Shown here: piece by piece, positions 9,450 through 17,395 of the stretch
Layout of the letters: each line of letters begins with the position of its first letter
Position numbering within the stretch: the stretch's first letter is position 1
DNA from: MVRE01 sp015660965
GTDB lineage: Archaea; Halobacteriota; Methanomicrobia; Methanomicrobiales; Methanospirillaceae
Assembly (NCBI GenBank): GCA_050015095.1
Contig: JBEKCC010000001.1
Coordinates: 496,001 to 560,000 of the forward strand
Length of the DNA stretch: 64,000 nt
Reading direction: 5' to 3'
Notes under the pieces: model-generated
Databases searched by the model: none
Told to the model about the DNA's origin: nothing
Seen by the model: only the letters and a program-made list of their open reading frames with translations
Translations under genes and position numbers: made by a program

Positions 9450-9594
9450 TTGGGATTAATTATTAACTCTTTTTAAATTGCATTTTTAATGAAATTTAAT
9501 GGTGATAAGAAAACTCAAAATAAAATCTATTGAAAAATTTGATGTTAACGATATAAAAAAAGGATGAGTCAATAACTAGATTTCATTTTGTTGA

Positions 9595-10275
9595 TTATTG
9601 CGGTGAAACCTTCCAATGAAGTAGAATCCCTTTACCGAGTTGAGTCGCTTCTAGAAGCGTAAGCCGGGAGAAATCATTTTCCCTCACAAACCCCTCCCCA
9701 TCGGCAAGTGTCGGTGCATCCTTTCCTCCTATGATAAGATTGCCAATAAATGTATAAATTTCATCGACTAGTCTCGCAGCAAACAAGCCTGAAATAAGTG
9801 TCCCTCCACCTTCAACCATTAGCTGATGCACACCCATTGCACCCAACTCATCGAGTAACCTAGCAAGATCCACTTCAGTTTCTCCACCTTCAATAACCGT
9901 TACAATTTTTTTCAATTCAATAACTTTTTGAGGGTCTGCCCGTCGTGAAACCGCGATTACCCGCCTTCCCTTTCCCTTATAAAGTAAAGAGGAGGTTAAA
10001 GGGATACGGGCGGCGCTATCTACAACAACGCGGACTGGGTTCTCTTCGAGTCCTTTTTCCAGTCGCTTGTGCTTTAGCTCATCTGACTTTATTGTTAATG
10101 AAGGATCGTCAGCAAGAACGGTCCCAATACCAACCATTATAGCATCGCTTTTTGCTTTTAGCTTATCGACCCGCTCAAAATCCTCCTTTCCCGAGATCTT
10201 CACCTGTTTGCGCTCTCGGGTTGAGAGTTTCCCATCTAAACTCATAGCCACATTAATAACCACACGGGGGCGCAT
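9595..10275 (-). CDS. 2,5-diamino-6-(ribosylamino)pyrimidinone 5'-phosphate reductase (RibD C-terminal family)
   Basis: A 226-residue reductase of the RibD C-terminal/dihydrofolate-reductase-like family. In archaea the stand-alone form reduces the ribosyl side chain of 2,5-diamino-6-ribosylamino-pyrimidinone phosphate with NAD(P)H. That step feeds riboflavin, FAD and also F420 synthesis. Diagnostic segments are INVAMSLDGKLS at the N-terminus, SDAIMVGIGTVLADDPSLT near 45-60, and MVEGGGTLISGL near 150-165. The length fits the archaeal form, with no deaminase domain attached. It is convergent with the lipoprotein gene, and no other flavin gene is nearby. Confidence 0.9.
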   Translation of the reverse strand: MRPRVVINVAMSLDGKLSTRERKQVKISGKEDFERVDKLKAKSDAIMVGIGTVLADDPSLTIKSDELKHKRLEKGLEENPVRVVVDSAARIPLTSSLLYKGKGRRVIAVSRRADPQKVIELKKIVTVIEGGETEVDLARLLDELGAMGVHQLMVEGGGTLISGLFAARLVDEIYTFIGNLIIGGKDAPTLADGEGFVRENDFSRLTLLEATQLGKGILLHWKVSPQ

Positions 10276-10383
10276 GCAATACCCTTTGACCCTACAGGTT
10301 ATAATAACAACTGGAATTTCGTAGATTTTGTAATAATTTTTAAAATCGAATTACTTCCGTCATCGAATAGACAAGTACATTGG

Positions 10384-10797
10384 TTAGTGTTTCTTTCGGT
10401 TCAATTTGATCAATGCTTTGCATTGGTTAAAATAAGTCTCTCCCCAAATCCAAGGTTTATAATTCCCGCACATCTCTGGCTTTATATCATGGATCCCACA
10501 AAGATATCTCCTTCTTCCGAAGCGACGAAGAAATGGACATACTGGGAGATAGTCTTGCGTTATGGGGTCTCTCATCTCAGTAACGATAATGTCACCTAGC
10601 TCGTCAAACTTTAAATCTGAACAATTAACCCACGTTCCATCTTCCTTGCAAGCAGAGAAATATTGAAGGATGTCATGTCGCCCATTTTCCAACCATCGAT
10701 AAAGATTTGTGATAGTTGGAGTGATCCCATCTCCAAAAATCTTACAACAGAGCCCGCACCGTTCGCACGGTTCTTCACACTCATCTTCTCTGTCCAT
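10384..10797 (-). CDS. YkgJ-family cysteine cluster protein
   Basis: A small (137-residue) metal-binding protein of the YkgJ/zinc- or iron-chelating cysteine-cluster family. It shows the N-terminal CERCGLCC and the C-terminal pattern CPFLRRFG...YLCGIHDIKPEMCGNY. These eight-odd cysteines are the family's conserved metal ligands and probably hold an Fe-S cluster or zinc. The enzymatic role is unknown. The DEC and EEP residues before the first motif are unusual but short. The gene is on the same strand as the neighbouring reductase and LysE gene, with gaps over 80 bases, so cotranscription is uncertain. Confidence 0.85.
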   Translation of the reverse strand: MDREDECEEPCERCGLCCKIFGDGITPTITNLYRWLENGRHDILQYFSACKEDGTWVNCSDLKFDELGDIIVTEMRDPITQDYLPVCPFLRRFGRRRYLCGIHDIKPEMCGNYKPWIWGETYFNQCKALIKLNRKKH

Positions 10798-10880
10798 GTG
10801 TAAGTGCAGTATTCTCTGTACTTCTGAATAACCCTTACTCTATTTATGACACCGAATTATTTTTCAATCATTGAAAAAAT

Positions 10881-11513
10881 CTAACCCAATAGCGTTGTCA
10901 GATAATAACCGCCAAAGATCAGTAGAAAGATACCACAGATAGTTAGTGTCCACCGATATTCTCGTTCACCGAGTAAAAATTTCCCCTTGTGAATACTTAC
11001 CGATACCAATGTAAACCATCCCAAATCAGCAGTCCAATGTCCACCAATAAAAGCAATGGCAGTGGATACGCCCCCAGATAATGCACCAATCATTAACGCA
11101 CTTCCGACGGTTAGCCACCAAAGCCAAAAATATGGATTTGAAACACTTGTAAGAATACCTGCAAGAAATGGGTCAACCATCTTTGACTCGAGTCCTAAAG
11201 AGTCCTCTTGTGACACGTCTACCTTTGCATGACGGCCTTCAAGAATCGTGATGATACCAAAAATCGTAAGAGCTAAACCTCCAATTACAGTGATAACCCA
11301 CGAAAACTTTCCAACCAATACACTTATACCAGCAATAATGAGCAGTACCATTACAATTTCAACAACTGCATGACCTAGGGTGACACGTGGACCCATAGTC
11401 CATCCACCTTTCAAGGATGCGTTGATTGTTGCAATCAGTGTCGGTCCAGGGGCAAGAGCCCCGGTGAGTCCAACGAAGAATCCAAGAAGAAAAAGTTCAA
11501 TTATTCCGCTCAT
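10881..11513 (-). CDS. LysE-family amino acid/small molecule exporter
   Basis: A 210-residue integral membrane protein with about six hydrophobic helices and the LysE signature GALAPGPTLIATINASLKGG after the first helix. The family exports amino acids or other small solutes using the membrane potential. No substrate can be read from the sequence. The start at 11513 opens directly into the first helix. It lies 103 bases upstream (in coordinates) of tRNA-Phe and appears to have its own promoter in that gap. Confidence 0.85.
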   Translation of the reverse strand: MSGIIELFLLGFFVGLTGALAPGPTLIATINASLKGGWTMGPRVTLGHAVVEIVMVLLIIAGISVLVGKFSWVITVIGGLALTIFGIITILEGRHAKVDVSQEDSLGLESKMVDPFLAGILTSVSNPYFWLWWLTVGSALMIGALSGGVSTAIAFIGGHWTADLGWFTLVSVSIHKGKFLLGEREYRWTLTICGIFLLIFGGYYLTTLLG

Positions 11514-11616
11514 CGAATGCCCTCACGGTCCAAAAGTAAGAATTGACTATACACGTCTGTATCTTTTTGAATAACTTAATGAAATCGATATTAATTCAGA
11601 ACTTAAAAAAAATAGA

Positions 11617-11690
11617 TGCCTCAGCCCGGATTTGAACCGGGGACAACCAGATCTTCAGTCTGGCGCTCTCCCAGTCTGAGCTACTGAGGC
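11617..11690 (-). tRNA. tRNA-Phe (GAA)
   Basis: A complete cloverleaf without intron. The acceptor GCCTCAG pairs with CTGAGGC and is followed by discriminator A. The anticodon stem CCAGA/TCTGG encloses loop CTGAAGA, so the anticodon is GAA. The T arm is CCCGG-TTCAAAT-CCGGG. No CCA is encoded. Confidence 0.97.
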
Positions 11691-11802
11691 AGGAATACAA
11701 ATGTTGTTTCTGTTGTGTAATAAATGATATGTTATTATAACGAGGGGATATCTAGTGACCGTTCCTTTTTATCTGCCACGAATACGATAATAATGCTTAC
11801 AA

Positions 11803-12771
11803 ATGTCACTCCCACTGCTACTGATTAAAGGTGATCAAACAAGCTTAACTGATGCAGTTACTTCACGTAACACCCATGTCGTCCACATTACACACAATGA
11901 CTTAGATGCTGTCGGAGCAGATGCCATTCATCGTAAAAAATTCGGTGATGATATTTTCACCATTTGGAGCTCAGTTGGAAAGTTCCCTAATATCTTTTCT
12001 TCAGTTGCTTCCTGCGAAGGAAAGGGAGATTTACTTTCGATCACTGATTTGGGATATCATCAAGAAACCGAACATATTGCAAGCCGTGCACGTGCAAATG
12101 GATGGATTATTGAATGGCGAGATCATCACCGATGGAAGGATAATGAGATTGAACGAGTCAGAAAAGAAGTCTCATTACTCAGAATCGATACTACGACCTG
12201 TGCCACTGGGATCGTAGCTCGTGACCTTATACCTGATGATAAAGTTACTGCAGAGATTGCTCGAGTAGTCTGTGACTACGATTTGTGGAAGCATGATGAC
12301 CCCAGATCTGCAATACTTGGGCAGGTACTTCAACGGAAGAAGAATCGAGAGCATGTCCGCGATTGCCTTGTCAAAGGTAAATTCACAGATGAGCTGATCG
12401 AAAAAGAATCTGCTGAAATCAAAGCTGAAATGTTGTCGATGATGAGCCGCAGCCTTAGGCACACTACCATTGTGGGTACAAAATATCGAATAGCGTTCGC
12501 CCCTTTGTACGGATATCCAAGCGAGACGGCCCACTTTATCAGAGACAAGAGAAAAACCGATATTGAGGTGATTATCGGTAAGGATGGTAGGTTTTCGCTA
12601 CGTTCAGTACCTCAAATCAGTCACCTAATTGCAAGAGAGTTTTCTGGCGGCGGTCACCCCAACGCAGCAGGCGGTTCTTTCAATTTCACGGTTTTAGAAC
12701 GATTCGCGTTCTGGCTGTTCAAAAAGAGCAAGTATTTCAATATTTTTGTTAAAGTTGCGGAATCGAAATAA
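11803..12771 (+). CDS. DHH-family phosphoesterase
   Basis: A 322-residue DHH/DHHA1 phosphoesterase. Motif I is HNDLDAVGAD (H31, D33, D35), motif III is WRDHHRW near residue 105, and the C-terminal substrate motif is GGGHPNAAGG near 283-292. This family hydrolyses short oligonucleotides, cyclic dinucleotide products or polyphosphate with Mn2+. The sequence does not decide which. It is shorter than the RecJ-like protein at 28966 and lacks a nucleic-acid-binding insertion. The start ATG at 11803 lies just after a short AT-rich leader and is probably leaderless. It is convergent with the unknown gene at 12793. Confidence 0.85.
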   Translation: MSLPLLLIKGDQTSLTDAVTSRNTHVVHITHNDLDAVGADAIHRKKFGDDIFTIWSSVGKFPNIFSSVASCEGKGDLLSITDLGYHQETEHIASRARANGWIIEWRDHHRWKDNEIERVRKEVSLLRIDTTTCATGIVARDLIPDDKVTAEIARVVCDYDLWKHDDPRSAILGQVLQRKKNREHVRDCLVKGKFTDELIEKESAEIKAEMLSMMSRSLRHTTIVGTKYRIAFAPLYGYPSETAHFIRDKRKTDIEVIIGKDGRFSLRSVPQISHLIAREFSGGGHPNAAGGSFNFTVLERFAFWLFKKSKYFNIFVKVAESK

Positions 12772-12792
12772 AAGTCATAATATTTAATTTGT

Positions 12793-13584
12793 TTATTTTA
12801 GATACGTCGCAGATGCCACAAGAGACTCCCAGTACGTTTCACACTTATTCGTACAATATCCACCTACCATAACTTGGTCTGGATCTAAATGCGAAAGTGT
12901 GCGCTCAATTGATTCCTCGTCTGCATCCACCACAATTAACTGTTTGAGACCAGATTCATTGGCAAGATTTAACACCATATCAAGATTTTCGATATTCACT
13001 GCGATCCGATTCTGCGATTCCATGATATTTAACAAAATCTCTTTGTTAGGCTCAGGATGAAAGAAAAAAACTTTTTGACGAGCAAGCGCTTCAACCTCCG
13101 CCTCATATGCTTCTTGACAGATAAGTACGTGCCCTGCAATACCAACATCTCGCATCGAACGCATAAGTGTTCGGTATATTCCTGCAATTGCTTCACACCA
13201 TTCGTCCTCATCATTATAATAAGCATCAGTGATCCCTAGAGTGTGGGGGGCGGGGATTGCAAACCATACTCCCTTTTTTTGTCCCTCTATACTAATGGCA
13301 TCATAAACGATAGATTCGGTATTTATCCAAATTTCATCTCTAACAATTCCCTCTTTGAGCCCCATTAAACAATCTATTATCCGATCTTTGTAGAATATCC
13401 CCCCCGCACAAGGAATCGTAATCCCTGCGGAGATCTGTGGAGCAAGCGACTCTTCAAGCCAATAATTGATCAGGTCGCCCGAAGTTCCGCGGTGGTTAAC
13501 AACCCATTGCGCAAGTGTAGCAATATTTGGCATATCAAGTTCCGAACCCAATGCCCGTGTCTCTAATTTCAGCCGTTTCCCCAT
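12793..13584 (-). CDS. Conserved-looking protein of unknown function
   Basis: I do not recognise this protein. It is soluble, about 263 residues from the ATG at 13584, or 272 from an ATG at 13611. Its alternating strand and helix segments (GVWFAIPAPHTLGIT, RIAVNIENLDMVLNLA, KQLIVVDADEES) fit a TIM-barrel-like fold. Cysteines occur at ITIPCAGG and near the C-terminus (YCTNKCETYW), the latter a possible metal site. It ends 21 bases from the convergent DHH gene and diverges from metG with overlapping promoter space. The start is uncertain: a TTATAA element lies just before 13584 and may belong to metG instead. Confidence 0.6.
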   Translation of the reverse strand: MGKRLKLETRALGSELDMPNIATLAQWVVNHRGTSGDLINYWLEESLAPQISAGITIPCAGGIFYKDRIIDCLMGLKEGIVRDEIWINTESIVYDAISIEGQKKGVWFAIPAPHTLGITDAYYNDEDEWCEAIAGIYRTLMRSMRDVGIAGHVLICQEAYEAEVEALARQKVFFFHPEPNKEILLNIMESQNRIAVNIENLDMVLNLANESGLKQLIVVDADEESIERTLSHLDPDQVMVGGYCTNKCETYWESLVASATYLK

Positions 13585-13587
13585 AGT

Positions 13588-13598
13588 ATATGAATTAT
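13588..13598 (+). promoter_or_regulatory. TATA element for metG, shared divergent promoter region
   Basis: The near-palindromic GAATTATAACG stretch lies about 27-37 bases before the metG ATG at 13625, the expected distance for a leaderless transcript. Because TTATAA reads the same on both strands, it may also influence the divergent gene at 12793. Pattern-based inference. Confidence 0.4.
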
Positions 13599-13624
13599 AA
13601 CGTATCGGCACCTAAAAACTACTA

Positions 13625-15613
13625 ATGAATTCTCCACCGCTACTTGTCACTTGCGGGCTACCATACACGAACGGACCGTGCCATCTCGGACACTTGCGAA
13701 CGTACATTCCCGCCGATGCCTTTGTCCGCTATATGCGGCGGGTGGGTGAAGATGTAGTGTTTATCAGTGGATCAGATAACCATGGGACGCCGATTGTGGT
13801 CTCTGCAGAACAGGCTGGGGTGTCGCCACGTAAACTCTCTGAGAAGTACCATCAGCACTTTGACCTAACATTCAAACGAATGGGTGTGATATTCGATCAT
13901 TTTGGAATGACCGATAATCCAACCAACCATAAGAGGACAACGGAGATTGTTGAAGCTCTAATTAACAATGGGTATGTCTTTAAGCAGATTGTGTATCAGG
14001 CATATTGCATAAAGTGCAAACGCTTTTTGCCAGATCGATACGTCGAGGGTATCTGCCCTCATTGCGGTACTCTTGCTCGAGGTGATGAATGTGATCAAGG
14101 TTGTGGGAAACACCTTGAACCTGGTGAGATCAAGGAACCCGTATGCAAAGTGTGTGGGACAAAAGCTGAATTCCGCGACCAAGAGCACTACTTTTTCCGT
14201 CTTTCCGCATTCAAAGAATACTTGTTGTCCTACCTTGAAACCGTAAAAGGTACTTCAAACGCGAGGAACTATGCAATAGGTTGGATCAAGGAAGAACTGC
14301 ATGATTGGTGTATTACCCGCACACTTGAGTGGGGGGTGAAATTTCCCGGACGCGATGATCTTGTAGTCTATGTCTGGGTTGATGCTCCTATTGGATATAT
14401 CGCATTTACTGAGGAATGGGCGAAAAAAGAAGACAAAGATTGGAAGCGTTTTTGGTGTGGTCAAAATCGAGTTATCCATTTTATTGGAGGAGACATCATC
14501 TACCACCATTGCGTCTTTTGGCCGGCTTTACTGAAAGGTGCAGGTTATGGTGTTCCATACGCGATAGTTGCTTCAGGCATGGTAAAGGTGGATGACCACA
14601 AGTTCAGTAAGACACGGGGATATGTTGTTTGGACAAATGAGGATTACCTTGACAAAGGTCTTCCCGCAGATTATCTTCGCTACTATCTCCTTTCGTATAC
14701 GAATCACACTAAAGAATTGAACTTTTCTTGGAAGGTGTTTGGAGAACGAATCAATAATGAGGTTGTAAACATTTTCGGAAACTTTGTGTACCGAACTCTA
14801 TTTTTCGCTCATAAAGAGTTTGGAGGAGTTCCTGAAGGAGATATTGACCCCGCAATTACCACCGAGATTGAGAAGTGCTTAAAAACTGTTGATGGATTCA
14901 TGCAAGAGTACGAGTTTAAGGGAGCAGTCGACACAATGATGAATCTTGCGGCGTTCGGTAATACCTATATTCAAAGTAATGCACCATGGAAACTTATTAA
15001 GACCGATAAAACACTTGCATCGACGGTCATCAAAAACTGCACCCAAATTTTAAAGGCCCTTGCATTGCTTATTGAACCTATCATGCCAGAAAAAGCCCAA
15101 GATTGCTGGGAGATGTTAGGGAATACCGATCCGATTGCTACCCATTCTATCACAGAAGCAATAACTGAGATCAAAGCTCGCAGTATCCCCCTTCCAAAGC
15201 CCCTTTTTGCCAAGATAGAGGAATCACAGATCACGGAGCTCGATGCTCTACTTCAGAAACGTGTCGCGGAGGCGAATAAGAAAATGGAAAAGGCACCTAC
15301 TATATCAATTGAGGATTTTCAAAGATTGGAAATTAAGATCGGACGAGTACTTGGTGCAGAACCGGTTCCCAAATCAAATAAATTACTCAAACTTCAAGTC
15401 GATATCGGTAACGAAAAGCGCCAGATTGTTGCAGGGTTGCAACAATTTTACAAGCCTGAGGAAATTGTCGGAAGAGATGTTGTTGTCCTTACGAATCTTG
15501 CACCGGTAAAAATATTCGGCGTAGAAAGTAACGGTATGATTCTTGCTGCAGGAGATGCTGCTTCTTTGTTAGTACCATTAAGGGATGTTGTACCTGGGAC
15601 TAAAATTAGATAA
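13625..15613 (+). CDS. metG: Methionyl-tRNA synthetase with C-terminal tRNA-binding domain
   Basis: The class I synthetase that charges tRNA-Met, 662 residues. It shows the ATP-binding NGPCHLGHLR (HIGH-type) near residue 17-26. The zinc knuckle contains four CxxC-like pairs (CIKCK, CPHCG, CDQGCG, CKVCG) between about 120 and 180. The KMSKS-equivalent is KFSKTRG near 328-334. The C-terminal 110 residues form an EMAP/Trbp111-like OB domain (LEIKIGRVLGAEPVPKSNKL), present as a fusion as in many euryarchaea. The ATG at 13625 has no ribosome-binding site, consistent with a leaderless message. It ends 20 bases from the convergent HEAT-repeat gene. Confidence 0.97.
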   Translation: MNSPPLLVTCGLPYTNGPCHLGHLRTYIPADAFVRYMRRVGEDVVFISGSDNHGTPIVVSAEQAGVSPRKLSEKYHQHFDLTFKRMGVIFDHFGMTDNPTNHKRTTEIVEALINNGYVFKQIVYQAYCIKCKRFLPDRYVEGICPHCGTLARGDECDQGCGKHLEPGEIKEPVCKVCGTKAEFRDQEHYFFRLSAFKEYLLSYLETVKGTSNARNYAIGWIKEELHDWCITRTLEWGVKFPGRDDLVVYVWVDAPIGYIAFTEEWAKKEDKDWKRFWCGQNRVIHFIGGDIIYHHCVFWPALLKGAGYGVPYAIVASGMVKVDDHKFSKTRGYVVWTNEDYLDKGLPADYLRYYLLSYTNHTKELNFSWKVFGERINNEVVNIFGNFVYRTLFFAHKEFGGVPEGDIDPAITTEIEKCLKTVDGFMQEYEFKGAVDTMMNLAAFGNTYIQSNAPWKLIKTDKTLASTVIKNCTQILKALALLIEPIMPEKAQDCWEMLGNTDPIATHSITEAITEIKARSIPLPKPLFAKIEESQITELDALLQKRVAEANKKMEKAPTISIEDFQRLEIKIGRVLGAEPVPKSNKLLKLQVDIGNEKRQIVAGLQQFYKPEEIVGRDVVVLTNLAPVKIFGVESNGMILAAGDAASLLVPLRDVVPGTKIR

Positions 15614-15633
15614 TCTAAAAAAGATTTTTTCAA
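15614..15633. terminator. Bidirectional T-rich 3' region between metG and the HEAT gene
   Basis: The 20-base convergent gap contains an A-run followed by a T-run (AAAAAAGATTTTTT), giving an oligo-T tract on each strand. Archaeal termination commonly occurs at such T-rich tracts. Inference from sequence only. Confidence 0.4.
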
Positions 15634-16236
15634 TTACTTAATTTCTTCAGAAAGGGTTTCCTTTACTTTTTCATCCTTTTCTGATTCAAAAGCTTTAGTA
15701 AGTGCAGAATTCGCTTTATCTCCCCCAATCGCACCGAGAACCCGAACCGCCATCATCCTGACATACTTGTTTTCATCTTTTAATAGGATAATCATCGGCT
15801 CGATTGCATCAGAATTTCCCAATTCACGCAGTCCTTTTGCTGCCATATACCGCACATGATCGCGGTTATCTTTCAGTGCCTGTACAAGAGGTTTAATAGT
15901 CTTTTCATCAGCAATCTTACCCAATGCCTCTACTGCACGATAACGAGTCTCCCATTTTTTCTCTTTCATTGCAGCAGCAAGCGGCTCAATAGCCGCTTTT
16001 CCAATTGATGAGAGCGCAAGGGTTGCTTGTTCCCGCACAGCCTTATCAAAGTCACCAAGTGCTTCTATGAGTGGTTGAATGGCACGTGGGTTTTTTGCTT
16101 GCCCGAGAAGGTATGCAGCATATTGCCTTATTTGTGGATCAGTACTGTTACGTAAGGCGCGAACAATTCCCTCAAGACCTTCCTTTTCAATTTCCTCTGC
16201 CCCGTCAGGTTTCGGAGGCACATTAACATCTGCCAT
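15634..16236 (-). CDS. HEAT-repeat (PBS-lyase-like) protein
   Basis: A 200-residue alpha-solenoid of about five 31-residue HEAT repeats. Each has the pattern V/I-R-xx-A-xx-x-LG, for example IRQYAAYLLGQAKNPRAIQPL, VREQATLALSSIGKAAIEPL and VRYMAAKGLRELGNSDAIEPM. The first 25 residues are acidic and probably disordered. Such proteins are interaction scaffolds or, in phycobilisome systems, lyases; no chromophore role is expected in an archaeon. No partner is evident from context. It diverges from the DUF4349 lipoprotein at 16424. Confidence 0.85.
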   Translation of the reverse strand: MADVNVPPKPDGAEEIEKEGLEGIVRALRNSTDPQIRQYAAYLLGQAKNPRAIQPLIEALGDFDKAVREQATLALSSIGKAAIEPLAAAMKEKKWETRYRAVEALGKIADEKTIKPLVQALKDNRDHVRYMAAKGLRELGNSDAIEPMIILLKDENKYVRMMAVRVLGAIGGDKANSALTKAFESEKDEKVKETLSEEIK

Positions 16237-16362
16237 TATCTATCTCCACAGGTAATCTTGTCCGCTCTTATTTAAGCCAGATCACTTATATCAAAATTGC
16301 TTTTAACAATAAAAAAACACAAAAAAAGATTATCGTGCAATTCCACGTATAATTTGTTGAAT

Positions 16363-16384
16363 AACTGCGAAATTCTTCGTAGTT
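16363..16384 (+). promoter_or_regulatory. Inverted repeat upstream of DUF4349 gene TATA box
   Basis: Arms AACTGCGAA (16363-16371) and TTCGTAGTT (16376-16384) are complementary at 8 of 9 positions around a 4-base spacer. They sit 7 bases upstream of the TATA-like TAAAATATATAT at 16391-16402. The position suits an activator or repressor site. Inference only. Confidence 0.3.
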
Positions 16385-16390
16385 TACGAT

Positions 16391-16402
16391 TAAAATATAT
16401 AT
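16391..16402 (+). promoter_or_regulatory. TATA box of the 16424 gene
   Basis: TAAAATATATAT lies 22-33 bases before the ATG at 16424, predicting a leaderless or nearly leaderless message. It is a strong match to the archaeal box A. Confidence 0.5.
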
Positions 16403-16423
16403 TTCTGTGCCTGATGTTTTTCT

Positions 16424-17350
16424 ATGAAAAACATTGCATTTGCGCTGATCATTGTTGTCTGTCTAGTTGCAGCCACAGGGTGCATGGGAATTGGAGAAAA
16501 TATATTACCAGGGCAAAAAACGGCATCTCCTGGAAATGCATTGGATCGAACCGGACAGACACTTAGTCTGGAAAAATCGAATGGGGGTTCTTCAATACCT
16601 GCGCCGGTCTCTGCATCTCAGCAGTCTGATAGTACCAGTGGAATACCAGGATCGGGAATTGAAACCAAAATCATAAAAACGGCTCAAGCGACGATTGAAG
16701 TAAAGGACGTTACTGCATCCGTTGAAGTATTAAAGACACTTGCGTTGCAAAAAGGAGGCTATCTTTCCTCATCAAATCTCCAGAAAAACTATAATAACCA
16801 ACTAACTGCAACTGTCGTTCTCCGTGTCCCACAATCGGCATTCGAAAACACACTTGAAGGTGTTAAGGCAATTGGCACAGTGAAGTCGGTATCCACTCAG
16901 GGGGAGGATGTTACCGAGGAATATGTTGATCTTACAGCTCAGAAGACCGCCTATCAAAACCAACTTGATGCCTATAATCGAATAATGGCAAAAAGCGATA
17001 AGGTGGAGGATATCCTTAAGGTTCAGGAACAAATAGAACGAGTGCAAGTGGAACTCGACCGGATTGAGGGGAGGATGCGATACCTTAATAGCAGAATTGA
17101 CCTTTCCACCATTACGGTCACTTTGCAGGAGCCGGAGCCTGTTGGAGGAGAGACAGGACACAGTTTTATTTCCGCAATCAATGATGGAATCGCTGGGTTC
17201 TTGGGCATGATCGATACCATCATTATCCTTCTGTTAACATTACTGCCACTCATTGTTATAGGCGGGGTTGCTTATGGAATCTATCGCTGGAAAAAAGGTA
17301 AGAAACCATCAACAGTAATATCCTTAATCGAACAGGACAAAAAGAAATAA
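16424..17350 (+). CDS. DUF4349 domain lipoprotein
   Basis: A 308-residue envelope protein of the DUF4349 family. It begins with a signal segment ending in VAATGC (lipobox, C20), then a Ser/Gly/Pro-rich linker. The DUF4349 body carries KTAQATIEVKDV, VLRVPQSAFENTL and a coiled-coil stretch (KVEDILKVQEQIERVQVELDRIE). A C-terminal membrane helix (about 262-285) is followed by a lysine-rich cytoplasmic tail. The helix means it is anchored at both ends. The family's function is unknown. It is convergent with the PH/zinc-ribbon membrane protein, with 45 AT-rich bases between. Confidence 0.85.
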   Translation: MKNIAFALIIVVCLVAATGCMGIGENILPGQKTASPGNALDRTGQTLSLEKSNGGSSIPAPVSASQQSDSTSGIPGSGIETKIIKTAQATIEVKDVTASVEVLKTLALQKGGYLSSSNLQKNYNNQLTATVVLRVPQSAFENTLEGVKAIGTVKSVSTQGEDVTEEYVDLTAQKTAYQNQLDAYNRIMAKSDKVEDILKVQEQIERVQVELDRIEGRMRYLNSRIDLSTITVTLQEPEPVGGETGHSFISAINDGIAGFLGMIDTIIILLLTLLPLIVIGGVAYGIYRWKKGKKPSTVISLIEQDKKK

Positions 17351-17395
17351 AATCAATTTTTTTGACCAAAAATTGTAAAATTGTTAATTAAAAAA

